From: a bacterium OM1 bin76
GTDB taxonomy: Bacteria > Actinomycetota > Acidimicrobiia > Spongiisociales > ZC4RG35
Assembly (NCBI GenBank): GCA_002238785.1
Contig: MPNA01000006.1
Coordinates: 1-64,000, forward strand
Direction of reading: 5' to 3'
Length of the DNA: 64,000 nt
The notes beneath the pieces were generated by a model. It was not told the DNA's origin and did no database searches. It saw only the letters and a list, made by a program, of their open reading frames with translations. Made by a program: the position numbers and the translations under genes. This document shows, piece after piece, positions 7,688 through 16,258 of the stretch. Position 1 is the first letter of the stretch. Every line of letters begins with the position of its first letter.

Positions 7688-8851
7688 CTAGTCAACCACC
7701 ACTCGGCCGCTGATCAGACCCCGGGCGATCACCATGCGCATGATTTCGTTGGTGCCCTCGCCGATCACCATTAACGGAGCATCGCGATACAGACGCTCGA
7801 TGTCCAACTCCTGGCTGTACCCCATTCCCCCGTGGATCCGCATCGAATCCAGGGCGTTGGTGCAAGCAACTTCTGAGGCGAAGTACTTGGCCATGCCCGC
7901 CTCCATGTCGACCCGCTTGCCCTGGTCCGCCTGGGAGGCCGCCCACCAGACCAGGAGCCTGGCCGCCTGGGTGTTGGTGGCCATCTCCGCCAACTTCAAT
8001 TGGATGGCCTGGAAGCCGGAGATCTTGCGGCCGAAGGCCTCCCGGTCGTTGGCATAGGCCAGCGCTTGGTTGTAGGCCTCCTGGGCGATGCCAACCGCAC
8101 GGGCTGCGATGTTGATTCTCCCTATCTCCAGCCCGCTCATCACCTGCTGGAATCCCCTGCCTTCGACTCCCCCCACCAGATTCTCCACCGGCACCCGAAC
8201 GTTGTCAAGCTGCACCTCGCAACTCTCGGTGCCCTTGTAGCCCAGCTTGGGAAGATCCCGGCTGACTTCGAACCCCTCGGTTCCCTTCTCCACGAGAATC
8301 AGGCTCATGCCCCGATGGGCCGGTGTGGTGTCGGGATCGGTCTTCACCAGCACCGGCAGGGGGTCCGCATACCGGGCATTGGTTATCCATAGCTTGGAAC
8401 CGCTGATCACGTAGTGGTCTCCATCCCGGATCGCCCGCGTCTTAATGCCTTGCAGATCGGTGCCGGCATCGGGCTCGGTGAGGGCAATCCCGGTGCGACG
8501 CTCCCCCGAGGCCAGATCGGCCAAGAAGCGGTCCTTCTGTTCTTCCGTGCCGTGACGGGCGATGATGAAACAGGCAAGGGAGTGGGTACCCAGTATGCCC
8601 GCAATACCCATCCAGCCCCGGGAGATTTCCTCGAACACCAGCGCCAGGGAGACGAAATCGGCGCCCAAGCCCCCATACTCCTCCGGCACCGTGATGCCGA
8701 ACAGGCCCATCTGCTTCATCGACTCCACTATCTCGGTGGGGTATCTGCCGGAGTGTTCCCACTCATTCGCCACCGGTCTTATCTCGTCGTCCACGAAACG
8801 ACGCAGTGTCTGTCGGAATAGCTGGTGCTCGGGGCTTAATTGGAAATCCAA
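7688..8851 (-). CDS. Acyl-CoA dehydrogenase
   Basis: A 387-residue FAD-dependent acyl-CoA dehydrogenase of normal family length. It begins MDFQLSPEHQLFRQTLRRF (N-terminal helical domain) and has GIALTEPDAGTDL and KLWITNARYAD in the beta domain. The C-terminal helical domain includes MQIHGG-like RIHGGMGYSQE and the catalytic-base region IGEGTNEIMR, in which the Glu is kept. It would oxidise an acyl-CoA to the 2,3-enoyl-CoA and pass electrons to ETF. The gene stands alone between the vapBC module and an AbiEi-like fragment; substrate range cannot be read. It would supply enoyl-CoA for the crotonases encoded nearby. Confidence 0.92.
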   Translation of the reverse strand: MDFQLSPEHQLFRQTLRRFVDDEIRPVANEWEHSGRYPTEIVESMKQMGLFGITVPEEYGGLGADFVSLALVFEEISRGWMGIAGILGTHSLACFIIARHGTEEQKDRFLADLASGERRTGIALTEPDAGTDLQGIKTRAIRDGDHYVISGSKLWITNARYADPLPVLVKTDPDTTPAHRGMSLILVEKGTEGFEVSRDLPKLGYKGTESCEVQLDNVRVPVENLVGGVEGRGFQQVMSGLEIGRINIAARAVGIAQEAYNQALAYANDREAFGRKISGFQAIQLKLAEMATNTQAARLLVWWAASQADQGKRVDMEAGMAKYFASEVACTNALDSMRIHGGMGYSQELDIERLYRDAPLMVIGEGTNEIMRMVIARGLISGRVVVD

Positions 8852-8987
8852 AAGGGTTCTCCTGTTTGGTTTGGTCTTGGTGATTCTGGTCTGTGGGGGC
8901 TGCGGACACCTGGCGTCCGACCACGCCTGATCCTAGGTCGGCTGGTGCCTCCGCCGCTGAACAACAATCCCATTCCCCACAAAAGAG

Positions 8988-9287
8988 GTGGGACACGTGT
9001 CCGGCATCGCAAGCGAACGCCTCCGAAGCTTGGTGAACAGGCTGAGGAAGGAGGGATGGTTGGAACAGTCGGGGAGAGGCAAATACCAACTGGGCATATT
9101 TGCGATCACCGATGTGGGAGTGCTGATCGGAGCTGTCAAGGCGGGTAACCAGGAAGTGGCAAATACGGCGAAACAGGACGCTCCCTGGTCCGAGCAGCAA
9201 ACGGTTACGAACACGCTGGCTATGAAGGCCCCTCTAGCCGGCATGGCCGACGACGTTTTGATGGCAGTGGACCATCGTCAAACCTAA
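8988..9287 (+). pseudogene. AbiEi-like winged-helix antitoxin fragment
   Basis: About 99 codons from a GTG at 8988. Residues 9-35 (RLRSLVNRLRKEGWLEQSG, then GKYQL) look like the winged-helix end of AbiEi-type antitoxin/regulator proteins, followed by AITDVGVLIGAV, which fits the start of their second domain. The expected N-terminal part and the long C-terminal domain are absent and the rest does not look conserved, so this is probably a truncated remnant. It lies 59 bases before a nucleotidyltransferase gene and may be the decayed partner of a toxin-antitoxin module. Confidence 0.45.
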
Positions 9288-9346
9288 AGGGGTCATAGTG
9301 GCATTGGCTTACAATGGCTGGGTAAGCCGGTCAGTGTGCGGAGCAG

Positions 9347-10321
9347 ATGATGGGATTCGTTGATACGGGGTTTGTTCCTACGTTGGTGGAGGCAGCGCGG
9401 GCTGCCAAGGTAGTGGCCGATGCGGGCGCTGGGAGTGTGTTGGTGTTCGGGTCGGTTGCCCGGGGAGAGGCTCACCGTCACAGTGACATTGACTTGATGG
9501 TGATCTACGACGATCTCGATTATGCCGTCCGCCAGGATTTGACCATGGAACTGGAGGGATTGGCGGGTGCTGAGGTGGGCTGTCGTGTGGATGTTCATCT
9601 CACTGACCGTCCAGAGTGGAAGATGCGCACCGAGCAGGTGGTTACGTCTTTTGAGAACAGGGCAAGAAGGCAGGCGCTGGTGTTGGTGGACAAAGAACCT
9701 GGAGAGGTGGATTGGGACAAGGAGATGGTCATGCCCGAAAGCGACTACGAAGAAGCATTGGAGCGCCTGCGCCAGGCGACGAAGGCACTGGCGGGCATCC
9801 AGGGCAGTTTGGCACCCACCAATTATCAGCGGTTGATGGAGGAGTCGGGCCAAAAGACGAAGGCGTTCGCTGTTTACGAGCAGAGACTCGCCCTGGGTTG
9901 CGCGGCTGGGCATCTTGCTGTGGAGATCGCGGTGAAGTCCCTGATCCATCTGTCTTCGTCTCAGAAGGCTCAGGCTTGGGGCCATGACTTGGAGAAGCTT
10001 CTTCCTCTGCTACCCGAACCGCATAAGAGCGAGATCGCAGCCCGACTGGCCGCGGTGGGTGTCAAGAGTCTTCAGGGTTGGCAGCAACAGGCCCGTTACG
10101 AACGGTTTGTGACCCCCACTCCTGAAGTGTTCATGGCGATTACGGAAGCGGCCTGTGGGGTTGCTCTCTACACTGCTGACCAATTCGGGCCGGGGGTGGA
10201 CATCGCCGGCGATGTTCGGAGCATGGTGTCGTTCATTGAGGAGGAGATCGCCCGCCGCGACCTGTACAGCGGCCGTTACCGGGACGAGCGGGAGGGGCCT
10301 GGTTTGTCGTTCGACCTGTAG
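9347..10321 (+). CDS. Nucleotidyltransferase-HEPN fusion protein (MNT-HEPN type)
   Basis: A 324-residue protein. Residues 20-60 contain the minimal nucleotidyltransferase signature VFGSVARGEAHRHSDIDLMV (GS-x-A-RGE...D-x-D), and a further acidic strand VGCRVDVHLT follows. From about residue 145 the sequence is helical and HEPN-like (CAAGHLAVEIAVKSLIHL, then HDLEKLLPLLPE), as in proteins where the two domains are fused. Separate MNT and HEPN proteins act as a toxin-antitoxin pair in which the MNT adenylylates the HEPN toxin; here both are in one chain and a clear R-x4-6-H ribonuclease motif is not obvious. A defence or housekeeping regulatory role is open. Confidence 0.7.
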   Translation: MMGFVDTGFVPTLVEAARAAKVVADAGAGSVLVFGSVARGEAHRHSDIDLMVIYDDLDYAVRQDLTMELEGLAGAEVGCRVDVHLTDRPEWKMRTEQVVTSFENRARRQALVLVDKEPGEVDWDKEMVMPESDYEEALERLRQATKALAGIQGSLAPTNYQRLMEESGQKTKAFAVYEQRLALGCAAGHLAVEIAVKSLIHLSSSQKAQAWGHDLEKLLPLLPEPHKSEIAARLAAVGVKSLQGWQQQARYERFVTPTPEVFMAITEAACGVALYTADQFGPGVDIAGDVRSMVSFIEEEIARRDLYSGRYRDEREGPGLSFDL

Positions 10322-10564
10322 ATCTGTGCGGCGATGTCTAAAGGGCTCTCCGAGATGGTGACCGTCCACTGGCAGTGAGCCGACGCCAGTACCCGTCGGC
10401 ACATCGAACCACGAATCATCATAGGTGGCAGCCCGGATACTCGAAGAAGTCGCGGGTCCCCAGCATTGGCGGTGAGACATTTCCTTGGCGAACCTGGTTT
10501 GGCAAGAGCGTCGTTTCCAACCAGACTCTTCGCCCGATGACAAAAGCCCTCTCCCCGGGTCGGA

Positions 10565-11308
10565 ATGATTCTTGACCACGTTGCTGAACCGGATCGAGGC
10601 CGGCTAACCGCCCGGCTCGACCATGTGGCGGTTGCCGTTCCTTCTTCCGGACCGGCGTTGTCCCGTTGGCGGGATGAACTTGGGGCGGGGTTCGCAGGAG
10701 GGACCCGGCGGGATGGGTTCATGACCAGCCAATGGCGCTACCGCAACGGCGCCAAGCTGGAATTGATAGAACCCGACCCCGAATACCCGGCCACAGATGT
10801 CTATCTGGCGGGGTTCCTGGCCAGATACGGTTCCCGTATTCACCACATCACCTTGAAGGTCCCCGAATTGGAGGGGACGGTCGCTCTCCTGCGCCGTGCC
10901 GGGATCGAACCGATCGATGTCAGCCGGGAACCGCTGTTCCACGAGGCGTTCGTCCGGCCCAAAGATGGTGGGGGGCTCCTTATTCAACTGCTGTGGACGG
11001 AGGTGGAGGATCATGAATGGGAGAACGACCTCGGTTTGGTAGTCACGGCTGCCCAGAGTGAAGGCTCTGGGTTGGAGGCAGTCCGTTTGCGCCACCCTGA
11101 CTTGGAAGGGGCGGCAGGACTGTGGACTACGTTGGGAGCAAGGGTCTCCAGGGAAACACCTGGCCTGGTTGCCCGATGGCCGGACTCGTCACTTGCATTG
11201 CAGATCGAGCCCGGAAGACCGGCGGGACCATTGTTCCTGGTGTATTCCCACACCTCCTCCCTTCCATCCCACCCGCAAATCGGGCCCGCGGTTCACACCA
11301 AGGGCTGA
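10565..11308 (+). CDS. VOC-superfamily (glyoxalase/methylmalonyl-CoA epimerase-like) protein
   Basis: A 247-residue two-module VOC protein. The first module starts at RLDHVAVAVPS, has IHHITLKVPELEG in the middle and ends near LLIQLLWTE, with His and Glu/Gln positions compatible with a metal site. The second half (145-247) is shorter and less conserved. Proteins of this family isomerise, epimerise or cleave small substrates bound to a divalent metal. It is convergent with the TetR-terminated operon and has no same-strand partner closer than 240 bases. The substrate is unknown. Confidence 0.65.
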   Translation: MILDHVAEPDRGRLTARLDHVAVAVPSSGPALSRWRDELGAGFAGGTRRDGFMTSQWRYRNGAKLELIEPDPEYPATDVYLAGFLARYGSRIHHITLKVPELEGTVALLRRAGIEPIDVSREPLFHEAFVRPKDGGGLLIQLLWTEVEDHEWENDLGLVVTAAQSEGSGLEAVRLRHPDLEGAAGLWTTLGARVSRETPGLVARWPDSSLALQIEPGRPAGPLFLVYSHTSSLPSHPQIGPAVHTKG

Positions 11309-11318
11309 ACGGCTTCGA

Positions 11319-11924
11319 TTACCCGGTGGCCATTCCCTCCCAAACCATGACAGTGAAGGCATCTGCTATTTCCTCGGCCGAGAGTTTGCCCTGGGGCGAG
11401 TACCACTGGTATGCCCATCCGCACATTCCAATCACACCCAGACTCAACACCCGAGGGTTCAGATCGGCCCTGATCCGCCCGGCTCGCTGGCCTCTCCGCA
11501 CCACCCCGTAGAACATGTCCTCCATCCGGTCACGCTTTTCTTTGACCTCGGCAAACCCCTCTTCACTCAGGAATCTGCGCTCCCCCAAGAACACCGCAAC
11601 ATGGGACCGGTACTGCTCCACCGCCTCGATCGCGGTCCTGATCAACCCCCGAAGCTGTTCTCCGGGATCCTCGGTGCTGGACAGGACCGATTGCACCGAC
11701 GTCAACTGATGATCGATGAACTCGTCATGAATCTCCCGAAGCAGTTCTTCTTTGCTGACAAAGTGGTAGTAGAAGGCACCCTTGGTCAAATTGGCGTCAT
11801 CAACTATCGACTGCACGGATGTGGCTGAGAACCCGTTGCGTTCGAACAACTTGCGTGCGCTGGTCACCAGCGCTTGGCGGGTGGCGGCGGTGGAATACTT
11901 TCTCTTGCTATGAGACTCCGGCAC
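11319..11924 (-). CDS. TetR-family transcriptional regulator
   Basis: A 201-residue regulator with an N-terminal TetR helix-turn-helix (SARKLFERNGFSATSVQSI, then TKGAFYYHFVSKEELL, about residues 22-63) and a C-terminal ligand-binding and dimerisation domain resembling the acyl-CoA-responsive TetR regulators. It is the last gene of the operon that starts with the flavin reductase (16215), 10 bases after the CoA ligase gene. That operon's promoter carries a palindrome at 16214-16227, so this protein is the best candidate to bind it and the related sites at 24078, 35703, 47327 and 55584. The ligand would plausibly be a CoA thioester made by the pathway. Confidence 0.85.
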   Translation of the reverse strand: MPESHSKRKYSTAATRQALVTSARKLFERNGFSATSVQSIVDDANLTKGAFYYHFVSKEELLREIHDEFIDHQLTSVQSVLSSTEDPGEQLRGLIRTAIEAVEQYRSHVAVFLGERRFLSEEGFAEVKEKRDRMEDMFYGVVRRGQRAGRIRADLNPRVLSLGVIGMCGWAYQWYSPQGKLSAEEIADAFTVMVWEGMATG

Positions 11925-11934
11925 TTGTGGGACT

Positions 11935-13506
11935 CTAACGCATAGGGCCGGAAGAACCTCCAGCCGGATCGTTTCGGGTCTTCTGGTCCTGTTCCTTGAG
12001 TACGGTCTTCAACACCTTGCCGGTGGGATTGCGGGGCAACTCGTCCAGGAACTCCACGTAGCGCGGCATCTTGAACCCTGCCAGGTGCTCCCGACAGTGA
12101 GCGGCCAACTGGTCTGAGGTGAGTTCCATCCCCTTGTGCAATACCACATAGGCCTTGGGAGTCTCCACCCATTTGGGGTGTGGAACTCCGATCACCGCCG
12201 CTTCGTAGACGGCCGGGTGTTGGTAAATGGCCTCTTCGATCTCAGAACTGGCGATATTCTCGCCGCCGCTTCGGATCATGTCCTTCAGCCGATCGATGAC
12301 ATAGAGGTATCCGTCCTCATCAAAACGACCCACGTCGCCGGAATGGAACCACCCGTTTCGATGGGCGGCGGCGGTGGCTGCCGGATCCCTCCAGTAGCCG
12401 GGCCCCACGGTGGGCCCCCGCATCACGATCTCTCCCAGTTCACCCACGGGCACCGGGGCGCCGGACTCGTCCACCACTCGAATGTCCACCCGCGGCATGG
12501 GCCTACCCACCGATCCGGTCTTGGAGAGCATGTGCTCCTCATCCAGATAGGACACCCCGTTGCAGGTCTCGGTCATCCCGTAGCCCTCGATCAAACGGGC
12601 CTTGGCAAACACCTCCCGGGTCTCGTGATAAAGCGACTCCGGCACCTGGCTGAAGATCAACCACTTGACGGAGTCGGTGTCGAAGTCCTTTCGATCCTCC
12701 AGCTTTCGGATCAGATGCACCATGGTGGCCACCATCACCATTCCGGTGATCCGTTCCCGGCTCACCACCTCCAGAATGCGCCGGGCGTCGAACTTTCGCA
12801 AAAGAATCATGGTGGCTCCCACATACCACGTCCCAAAGCCGGGGATGTCCAGACCGCCCACATGGTAGAGAGGAGCGAAATTGAGGATCCGGTCATGGCG
12901 GGTGAGCCCCAACTCCACTACCTGGGCATCCATGTTGGCGTTGCAGTTTCCGTGGGTAATCATCGCCCCCTTGGGACGACTGGTGGTGCCCGACGTGTAC
13001 AGGATCCGTTGCAGATCGTCGTCGTCTCGATCGACAGTCTCCACCCGTTCCCCGGCGTGGTCCTCGAGTAGCCGGTGATAACCCACCCAGCCGTCCGGGA
13101 CATCTGGAGAGAGGGAAAGAATCCGCCGCACTTCCGGCAACTCGGCACAGATGGAAGAAACCACTCCGAAGAACTCCTCCTCGGTGGCCACCGCCACTGC
13201 CCCGGCGTGCCCGAGCAGGTATTCAAAGTCTCTTCGGTGAAGACCGGTGTTGAGAGGAAGGAACACCCCGCCGATCTTGGCCACCGCCAGGGTGGTGATC
13301 AGATATGCGGGGGAATTCCGGGCCACCAAGGCCAAAATGTCCCCTTCCCCCAAGCCGATGGACCGCAAACCGGCCGCAATGGCGTTCACCTCGTCGTCCA
13401 GTTCCGCATAGGTCCACTCCTGCTCCTCATAGATGAGCGCGGTCCGGTCATCGTGGCGATAACGGTTCCAGTCGAGGATGCGGGCCAGATTGGCGGTCAC
13501 TTCCAC
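11935..13506 (-). CDS. AMP-forming acyl-CoA synthetase
   Basis: A 523-residue ANL-superfamily ligase. The P-loop is YTSGTTSRPKGA, the adenine-binding stretch is EGYGMTETCNG, the hinge region is SGDVGRFDEDGYLYVIDRLKD, and the C-terminal lysine region is RNPTGKVLKTVLKEQ. It would activate a carboxylic acid to its acyl-AMP and then the CoA thioester. It lies 7 bases from the Fe-type dehydrogenase gene upstream and 10 from the tetR gene downstream, within the flavin reductase-LLM operon, so its substrate is probably the acid released by those oxidations. Exact chain length or aromaticity cannot be judged. Confidence 0.92.
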   Translation of the reverse strand: MEVTANLARILDWNRYRHDDRTALIYEEQEWTYAELDDEVNAIAAGLRSIGLGEGDILALVARNSPAYLITTLAVAKIGGVFLPLNTGLHRRDFEYLLGHAGAVAVATEEEFFGVVSSICAELPEVRRILSLSPDVPDGWVGYHRLLEDHAGERVETVDRDDDDLQRILYTSGTTSRPKGAMITHGNCNANMDAQVVELGLTRHDRILNFAPLYHVGGLDIPGFGTWYVGATMILLRKFDARRILEVVSRERITGMVMVATMVHLIRKLEDRKDFDTDSVKWLIFSQVPESLYHETREVFAKARLIEGYGMTETCNGVSYLDEEHMLSKTGSVGRPMPRVDIRVVDESGAPVPVGELGEIVMRGPTVGPGYWRDPAATAAAHRNGWFHSGDVGRFDEDGYLYVIDRLKDMIRSGGENIASSEIEEAIYQHPAVYEAAVIGVPHPKWVETPKAYVVLHKGMELTSDQLAAHCREHLAGFKMPRYVEFLDELPRNPTGKVLKTVLKEQDQKTRNDPAGGSSGPMR

Positions 13507-13513
13507 ACTCCCA

Positions 13514-14689
13514 TCAGTAGGCAGCCTCCAGGATCGCGGTGATTTCGGAAAGGGAGCGTACCGGACGGGGGTTGTTTCCCACCACCATGTCCTTCATGGC
13601 GGAGACCGCCACCGATTCCAGATCGCCCCGGTCGACACCCAACTCCCGGATCCGGGTGGGCAGATCCAAAGCGGCGATGAACCCTTGCAGCAAGTCTGCC
13701 GCGGACTCGGCTTTGGATTGCTCATCCCCCTGGGCACCCAATATCTCGCCAATCAGGGCCTGGGGACCCACCGAGTCTTCCAGATTGAACCTCATCACCT
13801 GGGGCAGTAGCACGCACGAGGTCATGCCATGCGGGACTTCGCACCACGCCCCAAGTTGGTGACCGAGCCCATGGCTGAGGCCCGACATCACGTTGACGAT
13901 TCCAAAGAAGGATTCCCACGCTCCCACCTGGCACTGGAGGCGGGCCTCGATGTTGCCGGGATCAGACACCGTGAGGGGCAGATTGTGAACCAGGCGGCGC
14001 AATCCGTCCCAGCATAGGGCGTCGGTGACTGGTTGAGCCGAAATGGAATAGAGGGATTCCACACAGTGGTCTATCGCCCGGATTCCCGTGGATGCCCACA
14101 GCCATTGGGGAGTGTCCACGGTCAACTCCGGATCGAGGACGACCACCTTGGGCGTCACCGGACGCTGCAGATAGATGTGTTTGACGCGCTGATGGGTGAT
14201 CCCGAACCCGTGGGTGTACTCCCCGGCCGACAGCGTGGTGGGCAGGGTCACGATGGGCGGAGGGGCCCCTTTCATCTGCGGCATCCGCACCGTGTCCGGA
14301 TATCGAAACTCGATCCGCATCCGTTCCAGCCCATCGGCGTCGGTGATGTCCTCGGCCAGGCACATGGCCACCGCTTTGGCCAAGTCGGCGAAGCTGCTGC
14401 CCCCCAACGCCACGATTCCGTCAACCTGCAGGCGGCGAGCCATCTCGGTGGCCTCCAGCACGTTGCGGCGGGGCACATGCTGGCTGCTGCGGCAGTACGT
14501 GCCCACCCGCCGGGCGCCGACCAGGTCGGCAACCAACTGGACCAGGTTGCTTTTCTCGGTCAGGCTGGGGGCGGTCAGGAATAGCCACCTACTCCCCAGC
14601 CGATCCAACTCATCGTTGACCGAACCCACACTCCCCGCGCCGAAGACGACCCGGTCGATGGGGAGAATGTCGTAGGTGCGGGGGACCAT
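13514..14689 (-). CDS. Iron-type dehydrogenase (maleylacetate reductase-like)
   Basis: A 391-residue group III Fe-dependent alcohol dehydrogenase. The nucleotide-binding half runs to about residue 160 (ALGGSSFADLAKAVA is the typical GGGS region). Metal ligands follow in IRAIDHCVESLYSI (Asp and His), GLSHGLGHQLGAW and EVPHGMTSC (His). The DHCVESLYS form and the overall sequence resemble maleylacetate reductases, which finish aromatic ring-cleavage routes, more than simple alcohol dehydrogenases. It follows the LLM and flavin reductase genes in one operon, a setting seen for two-component monooxygenase pathways, so a ring-cleavage or aldehyde/ketone reduction step is likely. Confidence 0.82.
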   Translation of the reverse strand: MVPRTYDILPIDRVVFGAGSVGSVNDELDRLGSRWLFLTAPSLTEKSNLVQLVADLVGARRVGTYCRSSQHVPRRNVLEATEMARRLQVDGIVALGGSSFADLAKAVAMCLAEDITDADGLERMRIEFRYPDTVRMPQMKGAPPPIVTLPTTLSAGEYTHGFGITHQRVKHIYLQRPVTPKVVVLDPELTVDTPQWLWASTGIRAIDHCVESLYSISAQPVTDALCWDGLRRLVHNLPLTVSDPGNIEARLQCQVGAWESFFGIVNVMSGLSHGLGHQLGAWCEVPHGMTSCVLLPQVMRFNLEDSVGPQALIGEILGAQGDEQSKAESAADLLQGFIAALDLPTRIRELGVDRGDLESVAVSAMKDMVVGNNPRPVRSLSEITAILEAAY

Positions 14690-14705
14690 GGCGGTTGGAC
14701 CGTCC

Positions 14706-15689
14706 CTACGTCCCGGCCAAGGCGGGCACCACCTCTGCGCCCAGCAGACGAATGCTCCGCTCCGCGATCGCCGGGTCCATTCCCATCCACTCCACCCGGC
14801 ACATGATCTCGGTCACCCCCGCCTCCTCCCCAAAGGCCCGGCAACGGGCGATCACCTGTTCGGGGTTGCCAATCACCGCGTGGTTAACCAGGGCGTCTTT
14901 GGCAGTTAGCTGTTCGGCCGAATCCCAGGATCGATAACCCCGGTATTGCCGGGCCAGATGCGGCCAGATGGCCTCGATCGCTATTTCCCTGCTAGCGGCC
15001 ACCGCCACTTCCCGCGCCAGCGGGTAGGAACGATCCGGACTGTGCCCCCATCGCCGGAGCGCAGTCCGGTAGGTCCGGAAACGCTCCGCCACCACCGACA
15101 CCGCTCCGTCGGGAGTGCCGAACCAGGAGGCGTCCAACCGGGCGGCCCGCTCGATGCCTTTGGCTCCAAAGGCGCCTATCCAGATTGGCGGTCCGCCGTC
15201 CTGGGCTGGTCTCAGATGCACCTTCGCCCGGTCGGTCTCTCCCCACTCCCGATCGTATGAAACGGTCTCTCCCCTCCACAGCGCCCTTACCACGGCCAGG
15301 TACTCCTCGAAGCGCTGGTAGCGGCCGGCCCACGGGATCCCCAGCGCCTGGTACTCCACTCGCCGATACCCCACTCCGAACCCGGTGGTCAACCGACCTT
15401 CTGAGAGAACATCCAAAGTGGCCAACTCCTCGGCAAGCGTCAGCGGATGATGGAGGGTGAGCAGGTAGATGCCCAGGCCGATTCGAATCCGATCGGTTAC
15501 GGCAGCCAGATACGCAGCGGTGGAGAGAGGTTGGAAGAACTGGGAGGAGGCAAGATAGTGATGTCCCAAGAAGATGGTCTCAAACCCCAGGGACTCGGCC
15601 AGTTGGGCTTGATGGGTAATCACTCTCAGGCGCTCGGAGGGTGACTCACCAGGGCCGGCCTGGGCAGAGAGAAACAGGCTGAGGCGCAC
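14706..15689 (-). CDS. LLM-class flavin-dependent monooxygenase (luciferase-like)
   Basis: About 327 residues from the GTG at 15689, which leaves a 4-base gap to the flavin reductase stop; a longer frame exists but would run 65 bases into that gene and lacks family sequence. The protein starts VRLSLFLSAQAG, has FLGHHYLASS, GIYLLTLHHPLTLAEELATLDVLSEGR and GFGVGYRRVE, the standard blocks of the bacterial luciferase-like TIM barrel. With the flavin reductase directly upstream it forms a two-component monooxygenase: reduced flavin from the partner, O2 and an organic substrate. An F420-dependent family member cannot be excluded, but the paired reductase argues for FMN. Confidence 0.88.
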   Translation of the reverse strand: MRLSLFLSAQAGPGESPSERLRVITHQAQLAESLGFETIFLGHHYLASSQFFQPLSTAAYLAAVTDRIRIGLGIYLLTLHHPLTLAEELATLDVLSEGRLTTGFGVGYRRVEYQALGIPWAGRYQRFEEYLAVVRALWRGETVSYDREWGETDRAKVHLRPAQDGGPPIWIGAFGAKGIERAARLDASWFGTPDGAVSVVAERFRTYRTALRRWGHSPDRSYPLAREVAVAASREIAIEAIWPHLARQYRGYRSWDSAEQLTAKDALVNHAVIGNPEQVIARCRAFGEEAGVTEIMCRVEWMGMDPAIAERSIRLLGAEVVPALAGT

Positions 15690-15693
15690 CTGA

Positions 15694-16215
15694 TCAGCCG
15701 GGAGAGCGAAGATAGGCGCCCCGGAAGAACCCCAGCGCCGCCGCCTCGGTCTCCTCAAAATCCAACCGCTCCACCTCTGCCAGGTAGATCACATGGTCCC
15801 CACCCGGAACGGCGTTCACCACCCGGCACTCGAATCGAACCAGGTAGTCGTCGAGAAGAGGCACGCCACCCATGCCCGGCGTCCAGGAGACACCCTCCAA
15901 CTTCTCCGTCCCCGAAAGGTCGCTCTTGGCGAACCGTCTGCACAAGTCCTCCTGGTGAGCGCCCAGAATGTGCACCGCATAGCGACCGGAACTCTCCAAG
16001 GCCCGCAAACTGTTGGCCCCGCGGTCGACCGAGATCAGCACCAACGGAGGGTCAAGTGAAACCGACGTGAAAGAGTTAGCGGCCAATCCGGCCGGCCCGG
16101 TCTTCTGATCGATGGTGGTGACGATGGTCACACCGGTCATGAACTGTCCGCAGGCCTTCCGGAAGGTCAGGCTGTCAATTTCTGCCGACGTCGAGGATGG
16201 TCCTTCAGATTTCAT
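15694..16215 (-). CDS. Flavin reductase component of a two-component monooxygenase
   Basis: A 173-residue flavin reductase-like protein (split-barrel FMN-binding fold). Typical blocks are FRKACGQFMTGVTIVTT, GLAANSFTSVSLDPPLVLISV, and a C-terminal GGDHVIYLAEVE with the conserved Gly-Asp-His. It would supply reduced flavin to the LLM monooxygenase encoded 4 bases downstream. The ATG at 16215 lies inside a palindromic operator-like site (16214-16227), so the message may be leaderless or the protein may begin slightly later. It is the first gene of the operon that ends with the tetR gene. Confidence 0.88.
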   Translation of the reverse strand: MKSEGPSSTSAEIDSLTFRKACGQFMTGVTIVTTIDQKTGPAGLAANSFTSVSLDPPLVLISVDRGANSLRALESSGRYAVHILGAHQEDLCRRFAKSDLSGTEKLEGVSWTPGMGGVPLLDDYLVRFECRVVNAVPGGDHVIYLAEVERLDFEETEAAALGFFRGAYLRSPG

Positions 16216-16227
16216 ACCAAGTGGTAT
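16214..16227. promoter_or_regulatory. Putative TetR operator at the flavin reductase start
   Basis: The 14-base palindrome ATACCAAGTGGTAT (perfect except for the four central bases) covers the start codon of the flavin reductase gene. It shares the ACC-N4-GGTAT core with sites at 24078, 35703, 47327 and 55584. Binding there would block transcription of the operon that contains the TetR gene. Confidence 0.5.
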
Positions 16228-16258
16228 TAAACCTTACCGACCTGAACCCTTCCCGATC

